Positions 8,288 through 17,684 of a DNA stretch of 64,000 nt are shown piece after piece. Source of the DNA: Eleftheria terrae (GTDB lineage: Bacteria; Pseudomonadota; Gammaproteobacteria; Burkholderiales; Burkholderiaceae_C); contig NZ_CP106952.1 of NCBI RefSeq assembly GCF_030419005.1, positions 310,001 to 374,000 of the forward strand, in the 5' to 3' direction. The position numbers and the translations under genes were made by a program. Every line of letters starts with the position of its first letter. Within the stretch, counting starts at the first letter, position 1. Below the pieces are notes generated by a model. The model was not told where the DNA came from. It did not search any database and saw nothing but the letters and a program-made list of their open reading frames with translations.

Positions 8288-11149
8288 TCAGCGCCTGAGC
8301 GCGGTCCGCACTGCGTCGATCAGCGCCTGCGGTGTCACGGGCTTTTGCAGCACCGTGTAGCCCTGCTCGGTGGCCACCGCCATTTCGCGGCTGTAGCCGG
8401 TGGCCAGCAGCACCGGCAGCCCCGGCCGCGATTCGCCCACCCAGCGCGCCAGCGCCACCCCGCTGACCGGCCCCGGCATCACCAGGTCGCTGAGCACCAG
8501 GTCGACACCCCGCCCCTGCGGCGACAGCAGGTGGGCCCGCGCTTGTTCGCCGTTGCCCAGGTGCAGCACGGCGCAGCCGGCGGCCTCGAGCAGCTCGCGG
8601 GTGGTGGTGCCGACTTCCGGGTTGTCCTCGACCAGCAGGATGCTGGCCTGCAGCCGTGCAGCATGGCCGGTGCGCGCCGCCGGCGGGGCGGCCACCGCCT
8701 CGCCGGTGGCCGGCAGCAGCAGCGTGACGGTGGTCGACACGCCGGGCTCGCTGGCGATCTCCAGCCGGCCACCGGCCTGCGATGCAAAGCCGTAGACCTG
8801 GCTCAGGCCCAGCCCGGTGCCGCGTCCGGGTTCCTTGGTGGTGAAGAATGGCTCGAACACCCGCGACAGCAACTCGGGGGCGATGCCGTGGCCGGTGTCC
8901 GCCACCTCGATGGCGATCAGCCCCGGGCCATCGGTCGCCGCACCCGCCACCGGCCGCACCCTTATGCTCAGCACCCCGCCCTCCGGCATCGCGTCGCGCG
9001 AGTTCATCGCCAGGTTGATGATGGCCAGCTCCAGCTCGGACCGGTCGGCCTTCAGGGCCGGCGTGTCCGGCGCCACTTCGAGGCGCATCTCCACCTGCCC
9101 GCCCAGCGTCGCCTGCAGCACTTCCCGCAACTCGGGCAGTTCCCGCTGCAGCAGGATGGCCTCCGGGCGGATCGCCTGGCGGCGCGCAAAGGCCAGCAAC
9201 TGCCGCGTCAGCCGCGCACCGGTCTCGGTGGCCCGGGCAATCGCGGCCAGCTGCGGGCTGTCATGGCAGGCCGGCGACAGGCGCCGGTGCAGGTAGAGGT
9301 TGTTGGACACCACCGCCAGCAAGTTGTTGAAGTCATGCGCCACGCCGCCGGTGAGCTGGCCCATGGCTTCCAGCTTCTGGCTCTGCCGCAGGGCCTCCTC
9401 AGCCTGTTGCAGGGCCCGGGCCTGCGCCTTCTGCGCGGTGACGTCACGCCCGTAGGCAAACACCAGCTCGCCCTCGGCCGCGGTGTGCCAGGAAATCCAG
9501 CGCGGCGTGCCGTCGCGGTGCCGGTAGCGGTTCTCGAAGTCGGTCAGGTCGCTGTCGTGGGCGGCCTCGTCGAGGCCACCCTGCGTCCGCACCGCGTCCT
9601 CGGGCCAGACGAATTCCAGGAAGCTGCGGCCCACCACCTCATGCGGCTCATGGCCGAGGATGGCCGTCCAGGCCGGGTTCACCGCGCGAAGGATGCCGTC
9701 GGCCCCGACGACCACCAGCAGGTCGCGCGAGTTCTGCCACACCCGGTCGCGCTCGGCGGTGCGCTCGGCCACCTGCCGCTCCAGCGACGCAGTGAGGGCC
9801 AGCAGGTCTTTCTCGGCCCGCCGCCGGGCCACCGCCGTGCGGGTGCGCTCGGCCACCTGGCGGATGAAGCCCAGCTCCTCGGTCGACCAGGTCCGCGGTG
9901 CGGCATGGTTGAGGTACAGCAGTGCCACCAGGCCGCGTTGCTCGGTCACCGGCATGTTGACCACCGATTGCGCGCTGATCGCCTTGAGCGCCGCCGCATT
10001 GGCCTGGGTGCGCGGGTCCTGCTCGGCATCGGCGAACACCACCGTCTCGCCCCGCTTCAGGTCCTCGATGTAGGAGCCGTAGTCGCGCAGGTGCAGCACA
10101 CCGGCCAGGCTGCGGATGCCGGGGGCATTCCAGTCGCGCTCGATGACGACCGTCTCGGCCACCGGGTCGATGGTGCCGTAGCCGGCCCGGCTCACACCGA
10201 GCGATCGCCCCAGCAGCTCGGCCGCTGCAAACGACAGGTCGGCCGGCTCGCTGAGGTCGCGGAACCGGTCGTCCAGTTCGACCAGCAGCGCCTGTCGCCG
10301 CTCGTTGGCGCGCAGCTCGGCCTGGGCCTGGCAGGCCTCGGTGACGTCGTGGCCCTCGACGAAGATGCCTTCGACGCGGCCCGTCTCGTCCAGGATGGGC
10401 TCGTAGATGAAGTCCAGGTAATGCTCGTCCGGCACGGCATCGGCGCCCCGGAAGCGCACCGGTACCTGGGCGGCGATGTAGCGCCGCCCGGTGGCATACA
10501 CCTGGTCCAGCAGCTCGAAGAACCCCTGTCCCGCCACATCCGGAAAGGCATCGCGCACGCTGCGGCCGATCAGGTCGCGGTGGCCAACGAGCCGGGTGTA
10601 GGCATCGTTGACGAACTCGAAGATGTGCTGCGGCCCGTGCAGGATCGCGATGAAGCCCGGCGCCTGCTGGAACAGCCGGCGCTGGCGCTCCTGCGCGGCG
10701 GCCTGGCGGCGGTCGGCCAGCACCTGGCGGGTGGTCTCGATGCAGGCGCCGAACAGGCCGGCCACCTCGCCCTGCTCGTCGCGCGCCGGGGTGTAGGAGA
10801 AGGCGAAGTGCGCTTCCTCCAGCCGGCCATGGCGATCGAGCATCAGGGAAAAGTCCTCCATGTGCACCGCCTCGCCGGAGAACACGCGGTCGAACAGCGG
10901 TTGTAGCGCCTCGCGCGCCTCACCCCACACCTGCAACGCCGGCTGCCCGAGCGCCGCCGGGTGCTTGCGGCCCAGGATGGGCACGAAGGCATCGTTGTAG
11001 AGCCAGACCTGCCCAGGGCCCCAGGCCATGAACATCGGCTGCGTGGAGGCCAGCATCACGCCGACCAGCGTCTTCAGCGACGGCGGCCACCCGCTGGGCG
11101 GGCCCAGCGGCGTCGCGGCCCAGTCGTGGCCGGCCATCAGCGCCGCCAT
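8288..11149 (-). CDS. Hybrid sensor histidine kinase (PAS-PAS-GAF-PAS-HisKA-HATPase-REC)
   Basis: About 953-residue soluble hybrid kinase. In order it has two N-terminal PAS-like domains (about 15-290), a GAF domain (about 300-450), a third PAS (about 480-600), HisKA with VAHDFNNLLA (phospho-histidine about 605), an ATPase domain with N, DTGHGIAPE and GTGLGLSQV boxes, and a C-terminal receiver with the phospho-acceptor in LVLSDLVMPG (about D888). No transmembrane segment is visible, so it senses a cytosolic signal. The GAF ending AEERTRTAVARRRAE-like helix resembles phytochrome-related kinases, but no chromophore cysteine was identified. The start is uncertain (ATG 11149 or GTG 11173); a longer frame upstream is antisense to the next gene. 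No partner response regulator is adjacent. Confidence 0.87.
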   Translation of the reverse strand: MAALMAGHDWAATPLGPPSGWPPSLKTLVGVMLASTQPMFMAWGPGQVWLYNDAFVPILGRKHPAALGQPALQVWGEAREALQPLFDRVFSGEAVHMEDFSLMLDRHGRLEEAHFAFSYTPARDEQGEVAGLFGACIETTRQVLADRRQAAAQERQRRLFQQAPGFIAILHGPQHIFEFVNDAYTRLVGHRDLIGRSVRDAFPDVAGQGFFELLDQVYATGRRYIAAQVPVRFRGADAVPDEHYLDFIYEPILDETGRVEGIFVEGHDVTEACQAQAELRANERRQALLVELDDRFRDLSEPADLSFAAAELLGRSLGVSRAGYGTIDPVAETVVIERDWNAPGIRSLAGVLHLRDYGSYIEDLKRGETVVFADAEQDPRTQANAAALKAISAQSVVNMPVTEQRGLVALLYLNHAAPRTWSTEELGFIRQVAERTRTAVARRRAEKDLLALTASLERQVAERTAERDRVWQNSRDLLVVVGADGILRAVNPAWTAILGHEPHEVVGRSFLEFVWPEDAVRTQGGLDEAAHDSDLTDFENRYRHRDGTPRWISWHTAAEGELVFAYGRDVTAQKAQARALQQAEEALRQSQKLEAMGQLTGGVAHDFNNLLAVVSNNLYLHRRLSPACHDSPQLAAIARATETGARLTRQLLAFARRQAIRPEAILLQRELPELREVLQATLGGQVEMRLEVAPDTPALKADRSELELAIINLAMNSRDAMPEGGVLSIRVRPVAGAATDGPGLIAIEVADTGHGIAPELLSRVFEPFFTTKEPGRGTGLGLSQVYGFASQAGGRLEIASEPGVSTTVTLLLPATGEAVAAPPAARTGHAARLQASILLVEDNPEVGTTTRELLEAAGCAVLHLGNGEQARAHLLSPQGRGVDLVLSDLVMPGPVSGVALARWVGESRPGLPVLLATGYSREMAVATEQGYTVLQKPVTPQALIDAVRTALRR

Positions 11150-11422
11150 GGCGCCGCCGGCACGCTCGAACACCGGGCGGTCGCGCCTGCCGGTGCCGGG
11201 CTGGCCCTGCCCTCTCCTTGCGTGCGGTCGGTCGTGGTCTGTCAAAACGCGAAGCCTTCTCGGGGAACGGGAATGTGCGTCTTGCAGTGTACCGAGCAGG
11301 CGTGCCCGGGCCGTCCCACCCCCTTTCCGCCCCCACCAGCGGCCACCCCGCACCCCAGCCGCTGTCATGCCCGCTTCACGTGGGCTGTGAATACTGCGCG
11401 GTCTTTGACTCACGAGGTCCCC

Positions 11423-13474
11423 GTGCTCCCTACCCGACCCTCCACTGCCCGCCTGGCCGGCACCGCCGCGCTGGCCCTGTTGACGCTGCATGGCTGCGGC
11501 GGCGGAAGCTCCGGCTCCGGCACGCCGCCGCGCGAGACGCCGGCGGTGGCCGAAGGCACCCGCACCACGGTGGCGCTGCTGGAGACGACCGACCTGCACA
11601 ACAACGTGCTCAGCTACGACTACTTCCGCCTGGCCGAGGACAAGTCGCTCGGCTTCGAGCGGGTGGCCACGCTGATCCAGCAGGCCCGCAAGGAGTATCC
11701 CAACCACGTGCTGCTGGACAACGGCGACACCATCCAGGGCTCGGCACTGGCCGACTACCAGGCACTGGTCAAGCCGTTGTCGTGCGACCAGACGCTGGCC
11801 ATGTACAAGGTGATGAACGCCCTGAAGTACGACGGCGCCGGTGTCGGCAACCATGAATTCAACTACGGCCTGCCCTTCCTGAACCAGGTGACCGGCAGCC
11901 GCTTCGAGGTGGACGGCGTGGCCGCCGGCACGCCCTGCGCCGGCCCGGACTTCCCGTTGGTGCTGTCCAATGTGGTCAGCCTCAAGAGTGGCGCACCGCT
12001 GTTCAGCCCGTGGCGCATCCTCACCAAGACCTTCACCGCCACCGGCCCGGACGGCCGCGCGGTGGCGGTGCCGGTGCGCATCGGCATCATCGGCTTCACG
12101 CCGCCGGCCATCATGGCCTGGGACAAGCGCTGGCTCGACGGCAAGGTGGCCACCCGCGGCGTGGTGGAGTCGGCACAACGCTATGTGCCCGAGATGCGGG
12201 CGCAGGGGGCCGACCTGGTGGTGGCCATCGCGCACGGCGGGCTGGACGATTCGCCCTACCACCCGGACATGGAGAACGCCAGCTGGCACCTGGCCCGCAG
12301 CGGCGGCATCGATGCGATGCTGATCGGCCATTCGCACCAGGTGTTCCCCAACCCCGGCAGCACGGTGCCGCAGTTCAACCTGCCGGGCGTGGACAAGGCC
12401 AGAGGCACGGTGCATGGCGTGCCGACCGTCATGGCCAACTACTGGGGCCGGCATCTGGGGCTGATCAAGCTGGAGCTGGTCTTCCACGACGGCAAGTGGT
12501 CGGTCGACACCAACCGCACCCAGGTGGAAGCACGCTCGACACAGCAGGCTGACAAGAGCTATGTCGAGGTCGCGCCGGAAGTGGCCCGCGCCGTCGAGGC
12601 GGAACACCAGGCCACCATCGCCTACGTCAAGACGCCGATCGGCAGCACCGACTTCCGCATGAACACCTATTTCGCCGACGTCGGCGACGTGTCGGCCATC
12701 CAGGTGGTCAACCAGGCGCAGGCGGCCTATGTAGCCGACTACATCGCCGCCAACCTGCCGCAGTACGCGGCCCTGCCGGTGCTGTCGGTCAGCGCGCCCT
12801 TCAAGAGCGGCTTCGGCGGCGGCAGCGACTACACCGACGTCGCGCAGGGCCAGCTCGCCATCAACAACGCGGCCGACCTCTACCTGTACCCGAACACGGT
12901 CTATGCGGTGAAGGTCAGCGGCAGCGAACTGCGCGCCTGGCTGGAGACCGCCGCGCAGCGCTTCAACCGGATCGACCCGGCGCGCAGCGACGACCAGTGG
13001 CTCATCAGCGGCTTCCCCGGCTACAACTTCGACGTGCTGACCTCGCCCGACCTGAGCTACGAGATTGACGTGACCCAAGCGGTGGGCAGCCGCATCAAGG
13101 AGCTGCGCTACAAGGGCCAGCCGCTCGCGGCCGATGCGCAGTTCATCGTCGCCACCAACAACTACCGGGCCAGCGGCGGCGGCGGCTTCCCCGGGCTGGA
13201 CGGCAGCAAGACCGTCTACGCCTCGCCCGACGCCAACCGGGATGTGCTGATTGCCTACATCAAGGCCAACCGCGACCTGACGCGGGCCGCCAACGGGTCG
13301 GCACGCAGCTGGCGCTTCAGCAAGGTCGCCACGCAGGGGCGGGTGCTGTTCAAGTCGGCAGCCGGGCAGCTGGCACTGGCGCACGCCGCCGGACTGAGCA
13401 CGGTCTCGGTGGTGAACAACGACGACGGCAGCGGCAAGAACCTGGCGGTCTACGCGATCGACCTGCAGCAATGA
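11423..13474 (+). CDS. CpdB-like 5'-nucleotidase / 2',3'-cyclic phosphodiesterase lipoprotein
   Basis: 683-residue secreted metallophosphoesterase of the UshA/CpdB 5'-nucleotidase family. It has a signal peptide with a lipobox-like ending LTLHGC, so it is probably a lipoprotein. Metal-site motifs follow in order: LLETTDLHNN, DNGDTIQGS, GNHEFNYG, IAHGGLD and IGHSHQVF. The C-terminal nucleotidase domain contains the substrate-binding ASGGGGFPGL-type loop. It should hydrolyse periplasmic or extracellular nucleotides to scavenge phosphate and nucleosides. The start is GTG at 11423 with GAGG ten bases upstream. Its stop overlaps the ATG of the next lipoprotein (ATGA). Confidence 0.9.
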   Translation: MLPTRPSTARLAGTAALALLTLHGCGGGSSGSGTPPRETPAVAEGTRTTVALLETTDLHNNVLSYDYFRLAEDKSLGFERVATLIQQARKEYPNHVLLDNGDTIQGSALADYQALVKPLSCDQTLAMYKVMNALKYDGAGVGNHEFNYGLPFLNQVTGSRFEVDGVAAGTPCAGPDFPLVLSNVVSLKSGAPLFSPWRILTKTFTATGPDGRAVAVPVRIGIIGFTPPAIMAWDKRWLDGKVATRGVVESAQRYVPEMRAQGADLVVAIAHGGLDDSPYHPDMENASWHLARSGGIDAMLIGHSHQVFPNPGSTVPQFNLPGVDKARGTVHGVPTVMANYWGRHLGLIKLELVFHDGKWSVDTNRTQVEARSTQQADKSYVEVAPEVARAVEAEHQATIAYVKTPIGSTDFRMNTYFADVGDVSAIQVVNQAQAAYVADYIAANLPQYAALPVLSVSAPFKSGFGGGSDYTDVAQGQLAINNAADLYLYPNTVYAVKVSGSELRAWLETAAQRFNRIDPARSDDQWLISGFPGYNFDVLTSPDLSYEIDVTQAVGSRIKELRYKGQPLAADAQFIVATNNYRASGGGGFPGLDGSKTVYASPDANRDVLIAYIKANRDLTRAANGSARSWRFSKVATQGRVLFKSAAGQLALAHAAGLSTVSVVNNDDGSGKNLAVYAIDLQQ

Positions 13475-13992
13475 TGCGCCGGCTGCTGACCCTGTGCTCC
13501 GCCGCCCTGCTGCTCGGCTGCGGCAGCGACCCGCAGGCCGAGCTGGCCGCCGGCAAGCGCTTGCTGCTGCAGGCCGGCGCGGATGCCGGTGCGGTACAGG
13601 CCGGGCTGCTCCACCTGCAGGCCGCGGCGGACGAGGGACTGCCCGCAGCGGCCTACCACCTCGGCCTGCTCTACCGGCGCGGCGCGCCCGGCGTGCCGGC
13701 CGATGCAGCGGCCGCCGAGCGCTGGCTGGTCATGGCGGCGCAAGCCGGCCTGCCGCAGGCCCAGTTCGCGCTGGCGCAGGCCCTGCGGGCACCGGCCGGC
13801 GGGCCGGCCCGCGAAGCAGAGGCCCGCCATTGGCTGGAACGGGCCGCCGAGCAGGAACTGCCCGAGGCCCACCTGGCGCTGGCACTGGCGCACCGCCATG
13901 GCGAACTCGGCCTGGAACCGGACGACCGCACCGCCCAGCTGCATTTCATGGAAGCGCAGCACGCGCTGCGGCATCCCCGGCCGGCGCCCTGA
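13471..13992 (+). CDS. Sel1-repeat lipoprotein
   Basis: 173-residue lipoprotein with signal MMRRLLTLCSAALLLGC and lipobox LLGC, followed by three to four Sel1-like (TPR-like) repeats such as AAYHLGLLYRRGAPGVPADAA and AQFALAQAL. Sel1 repeats mediate protein contacts. It overlaps the nucleotidase gene by four bases (ATGA), so the two are coupled; it may be a partner of that enzyme (inference). Confidence 0.75.
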   Translation: MMRRLLTLCSAALLLGCGSDPQAELAAGKRLLLQAGADAGAVQAGLLHLQAAADEGLPAAAYHLGLLYRRGAPGVPADAAAAERWLVMAAQAGLPQAQFALAQALRAPAGGPAREAEARHWLERAAEQELPEAHLALALAHRHGELGLEPDDRTAQLHFMEAQHALRHPRPAP

Positions 13993-14125
13993 CAGGGCCG
14001 GCGCGCCGGCGTCCCGGGCCAGCGCCGGGCGATGCATCTCGGGCCACAATCAGGCAGCAGCGCCGCAGGCCGTCCCCTCCAGCCGGCGCGCCCGACCTGC
14101 CCTCCCCCGCCCGAGCCCGCCACCG

Positions 14126-15439
14126 ATGACCGACCACCGCCTGGATTCCGACACCTCCCTCATCACCCTGCACAACGGCGTGCGCGTGCTCGCCATCGAC
14201 ATGCCGCACCTGGAGACCGCCAGCGTCAGCGTGTTCGTGCGCAGCGGCAGCCAGCATGAAAGCCGGTCGCTGAACGGCATCAGCCACCTGGTGGAGCACA
14301 TGGCCTTCAAGGGCACGCTGACGCGCGACTGCCAGCAGATCAACCTCGATGCCGAGCGGCTGGGCGCGGAGGTCAATGCCCATACCGACAAGGACCACAC
14401 CGCGTACCACATGCGGGGACTGGCGCGCGACGCCGAACGCTTCGTGCAGATGCTGGGCGACATCGTGCAGAACGGCACCTACCCCGAGGCCGAGCTCGAG
14501 CGCGAGCGCCAGGTGATCCTGCAGGAGTACATGGAGGACGAGGACGACGCGCTGTCCACCGCCTACAAGCTGTTCGACAAGACCTGCTTCGGCAGCCACG
14601 CGGTGGCGCAGCCCATCATTGGCACGCGGGCCAACATCGAGCGCTTCACGCGCGAGGACCTGGTGGGCTATGTGCAGCGGCAATACACCGCCGCCAACGT
14701 GGTGGTGGGCGTCGCCGGCCCGGTGGCTGCCGAGCAGATGGCTAGGGCGGCGGAAGCGGCCTTCGGCGCCATGCCCACCGGCACGCCGCACCGGGTGGCG
14801 CCGCCCGAGTACCGGGGCGGCATCCGGGCCAGCCGGCTGCCCGGCTACAGCCAGTCGCACGTCGTGCTGGGCTTTCCCACGCCGGCGCTGCACGACCCGC
14901 GGCACCATGCCAGCGTGCTGGCCGCGGCGCTGTTCGGCGAAGGCATGAGCTCGCCCCTGCTGGATCAGGTGAGGGAGCGGCTGGGCCTGGTCTACCACGC
15001 GGCCTGCTCGGCGGACGTGATGGAGCTGTGCGGCCAGTTCGTGATCGAGGCCTCCACCGTGCCCGAACACCTCGAGCCCCTGCTGGTGACGGTCATGCGC
15101 CTGCTGCGGGAGCACGCGGATGCCACCAACCCGGTGGGCCTGGAGCGCGCGCGCAACCAGATCGTGGTGCGGCAGCTGCAGAACCAGGAGCGGTCGTTTG
15201 GCCGCCTGGAGGCAGCTGCGCAGGATGTGTTCGTCTACGGCCGGGTGCGGCCCGGCGCCGAGCTGCGCGCCTGCCTGCAGGAGGTGACGCCCGCTCAGGT
15301 GCGCGACGCCTTCGCGCAGATGCTGGCTTGCCCGCTGGCGCTGGCCATCGCCGGCAAGGTCAGCCTGGCCACCAAGGACCGGGTGCGGGCGCTGGTGGCC
15401 GAAGCGGGCGGCACGCCGCTGCCCTCGGACGCGGCCTGA
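14126..15439 (+). CDS. M16 family zinc metalloprotease
   Basis: 437-residue peptidase of the pitrilysin/processing-peptidase family (M16). The inverted zinc motif is H54-L-V-E57-H58 in ISHLVEHMAFKG, and the third ligand E134 lies in ERQVILQEYMEDEDD, the usual 76 residues later. Both M16 halves are present: an active N-terminal half, and an inactive C-terminal half with SSPLLDQVRERLGLVYHA. No signal peptide is visible, so it is probably cytoplasmic. It resembles bacterial PepR/YmxG-like single-chain enzymes. Intrinsic terminator just downstream. Confidence 0.9.
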   Translation: MTDHRLDSDTSLITLHNGVRVLAIDMPHLETASVSVFVRSGSQHESRSLNGISHLVEHMAFKGTLTRDCQQINLDAERLGAEVNAHTDKDHTAYHMRGLARDAERFVQMLGDIVQNGTYPEAELERERQVILQEYMEDEDDALSTAYKLFDKTCFGSHAVAQPIIGTRANIERFTREDLVGYVQRQYTAANVVVGVAGPVAAEQMARAAEAAFGAMPTGTPHRVAPPEYRGGIRASRLPGYSQSHVVLGFPTPALHDPRHHASVLAAALFGEGMSSPLLDQVRERLGLVYHAACSADVMELCGQFVIEASTVPEHLEPLLVTVMRLLREHADATNPVGLERARNQIVVRQLQNQERSFGRLEAAAQDVFVYGRVRPGAELRACLQEVTPAQVRDAFAQMLACPLALAIAGKVSLATKDRVRALVAEAGGTPLPSDAA

Positions 15440-15445
15440 GCCGGC

Positions 15446-15467
15446 GCCGCCGCCTCGCGGCTTTTTT
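15446..15467 (+). terminator. Rho-independent terminator after the M16 protease gene
   Basis: GC stem GCCGC/GCGGC with a six-base loop, followed directly by six T residues, seven bases after the protease stop codon. It points in the protease direction, facing the convergent dkgB gene that ends at 15518. Confidence 0.65.
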
Positions 15468-15517
15468 GGCCGGCAGGCCACCGCCGCGCCCGGCCACTTC
15501 GGCGCGGGCCTGTCGCT

Positions 15518-16315
15518 TCAGTCCCAGGCCGGTGCCAGGCCCGGCGGGTTGGCCTGGCGGTCATCGCGATCCAGCGCGTCGATCTGCGCCATGTCCTGCG
15601 CACTCAGCCGCAGCTCCTGCGCCCGCAGGTTGCTTTCCAGGTTGGCGCGGCGGGTGGACGACGGAATCACCGCATATCCCTGCTGCAGCGCCCAGGCCAG
15701 CACCACCTGGGCCGGCGTGGCCGCCTGGCGCCGGGCAATGGCCTGGATGACAGCGTCCTGCAGCACCTTGCCATAGGCGAGCGTCATGTAGGAGGTGAGG
15801 TGCAGCCCGCGGCGGCGCGCATGCGCCACCACCTTGCGGTTTTGCAGGTAGGGATGGAGCTCCACCTGGTTGGTGGCGAGGGGCAGGCCGGTGGCCAAGG
15901 CCTCGTCCATCAGCGCCACCGTGAAGTTGGAGACGCCGATCTGGCCGGTGAGGCCGGCGGCTTGCGCCTCGGCCAGCGCCCCCAGCGTCTCGGCCAGCGG
16001 CACGGCGCCGCCGGGCGAGGGCCAGTGGATCAGCGTCAGGTCCACCTGCTCCAGGCGCAGGCGGTGCAGGCTGTCCTTCAAGCTCGGCACCAGCCGGTCG
16101 CCAGAGAGCTGGTCGGTCCAGATCTTGGTGGTGACGAACAGCGCTCGGCGCGGCACGCCGCTGCCGGCGATGGCCTCGCCGACCTCGGCTTCATTGCCAT
16201 AGATCTGCGCCGTGTCGACATGGCGGTAGCCAAGCGCCAGCGCCTGGCGCACTGAATCGACGGCCGTCTGGCCCTGCAGGCGGAAGGTGCCGACGCCAAA
16301 GGCGGGAAGGCTCAT
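15518..16315 (-). CDS. dkgB: Aldo/keto reductase, DkgB-like
   Basis: 265-residue aldo/keto reductase. It starts [15 protein letters not shown] and carries [18 protein letters not shown] (catalytic Asp and Tyr), [10 protein letters not shown] (with His), [19 protein letters not shown], and the cofactor loop [15 protein letters not shown]. It matches DkgB (2,5-diketo-D-gluconate/methylglyoxal reductase B). It overlaps the MFS transporter gene by four bases, so the two form an operon. A LysR gene divergent to this pair resembles YafC, which neighbours dkgB in E. coli. Confidence 0.9.
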   Translation of the reverse strand: MSLPAFGVGTFRLQGQTAVDSVRQALALGYRHVDTAQIYGNEAEVGEAIAGSGVPRRALFVTTKIWTDQLSGDRLVPSLKDSLHRLRLEQVDLTLIHWPSPGGAVPLAETLGALAEAQAAGLTGQIGVSNFTVALMDEALATGLPLATNQVELHPYLQNRKVVAHARRRGLHLTSYMTLAYGKVLQDAVIQAIARRQAATPAQVVLAWALQQGYAVIPSSTRRANLESNLRAQELRLSAQDMAQIDALDRDDRQANPPGLAPAWD

Positions 16316-17577
16316 GGAGAACTCCAGTGAAGGTGTGAAAGGATGCAGCGCGAGGGGCCGGCAGCGCCTCGGTGGCCCCCGCTGTAGGCGGCCCGGCTGC
16401 GCGCGCCGCCGGCTGCCGGGTCGCGGCGGTCCAGGCGGCCGCTCCACGCGGTGAGTGCCCAGGCCCCCAGCACCACCACCGCGCCGATCCACGGCGTGTG
16501 CATCAGCCCGAGCCGCGCCACGATGCCGCCGCCCAGCCAGGCTCCGGCGGCAATGCCGAGATTGAAGGCCGCGATGTTGAGGCCGGAGGCCACATCCACC
16601 GCCTGGGGCGCGAAGCGCTCGGCCTGCTGCACCACGTAGACCTGCAGGCCCGCCACGTTGCCGAAGGCGACCGCCCCCCACAGGAGCACCGTGCCCACCA
16701 CCAGCCAGGGCGAAGCGGCCGTGAGGCCAAGCAGGGCCAGCACGCCCGCCAGCAGCGCGAAGATCAGCTTCAAGGCAGCCACCGGCCCGCGGCGGTCCGC
16801 CAGCCGGCCGCCCCACAGGTTGCCCACCGCCACCGACACGCCATAGGCCAGCATCACCAGCCCGACGGCCGAAGCGCCGAAGCCCGACACCTGCTCGAGG
16901 ATGGGCGCCAGGTAGGTGAAGGCCACGAAGGAGCCGCCGTAGCCCACCGCCGTCATGGCATACACCAGCAGCAGGCGGCCTTGCTTCAGCACCCCCAGTT
17001 GCTGCCGCAGCGAGGCCGGCGCCCGGTGGCGAATGCCGGCCGGCACGAAGGCCAGGCTCGCGCCGAAGGCCAGCACCCCGAGCGCGGCGACGGCCAGGAA
17101 GGTCAGCCGCCAACCGGCATGCTGGCCGATGAAGGTGCCCAGCGGGACGCCGGTGACCAGCGCCACCGTGAGGCCGCTGAACATGGTGGCGATCGCGCTC
17201 GCCGCCCGGTCCGCGGGCACCAGGCCGGTGGCCAGGGTGGAGCCGATGGAGAAGAACACGCCGTGAGCCAGCCCGGTGAGGACGCGGGCCGCCACCAGCG
17301 TTCCGTAGCCCGGCGCCTGCCAGGCCAGCAGGTTGCCGGCGGTGAACAGGACCATCAGCGCCAGCAGCAGCGTCTTGCGCGGCAGGCGGCCGGTGAGCGC
17401 GGTGAGCACCGGCGCCCCCACTGCCACACCGAGCGCGTAGAGGCTCACCAGCAGGCCGGCGGAAGGCAGGCTGACGCGCAGGTCGGCCGCCATGGTGGGC
17501 AGCAGCCCGACGATGACGAATTCGGTTGTCCCGATGGCGAATGCGCTGATGGTCAGCGCCAGCAGGGCCAGTGGCAT
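16312..17577 (-). CDS. MFS transporter, DHA1 (AraJ/drug-efflux) family
   Basis: 421-residue major facilitator with about 12 transmembrane helices. It begins [20 protein letters not shown], typical of DHA1 sugar-efflux/drug-efflux members, and has the loop motif GRLPRKTLL between helices 2 and 3. The last 35 or so residues form a polar Arg/Gly/Ser tail not expected for the family. The start is ATG at 17577; an upstream in-frame TTG lacks support. Its stop overlaps the dkgB start, so export is probably coupled to carbonyl reduction. Substrate unknown. Confidence 0.87.
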   Translation of the reverse strand: MPLALLALTISAFAIGTTEFVIVGLLPTMAADLRVSLPSAGLLVSLYALGVAVGAPVLTALTGRLPRKTLLLALMVLFTAGNLLAWQAPGYGTLVAARVLTGLAHGVFFSIGSTLATGLVPADRAASAIATMFSGLTVALVTGVPLGTFIGQHAGWRLTFLAVAALGVLAFGASLAFVPAGIRHRAPASLRQQLGVLKQGRLLLVYAMTAVGYGGSFVAFTYLAPILEQVSGFGASAVGLVMLAYGVSVAVGNLWGGRLADRRGPVAALKLIFALLAGVLALLGLTAASPWLVVGTVLLWGAVAFGNVAGLQVYVVQQAERFAPQAVDVASGLNIAAFNLGIAAGAWLGGGIVARLGLMHTPWIGAVVVLGAWALTAWSGRLDRRDPAAGGARSRAAYSGGHRGAAGPSRCILSHLHWSSP

Positions 17578-17661
17578 GAGGTGGACTCCGGGCAAGGAAA
17601 GGTGGAAGGCCCGCAGTCTGCATGCCGCTTCATTTGCGAAACAGACGCTTCAGTGCAGAAT

Positions 17662-17684
17662 ATTCTTGACTGCGAATCAAGAAT
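17662..17684. promoter_or_regulatory. Inverted-repeat operator of the LysR/MFS-dkgB divergent promoter
   Basis: Perfect 8-bp inverted repeat ATTCTTGA / TCAAGAAT with a seven-base spacer, in the 105-bp gap between divergent MFS-dkgB and LysR genes. Its right end overlaps the LysR start codon (ATG at 17683). The T-N11-A symmetry fits LysR-family sites, suggesting autorepression plus control of the transporter operon. Confidence 0.65.

Noticed and set aside
11150-13471. N-terminal 770-residue extension of the minus-strand sensor kinase
   Set aside because: It is antisense to the CpdB-like nucleotidase, which has signal peptide and catalytic motifs; the kinase homology begins at about 11149.
16372-17682. 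N-terminal extension of the LysR gene
   Set aside because: It is antisense to the MFS transporter; the LysR start is fixed by the conserved SLDELLAFTTV helix.
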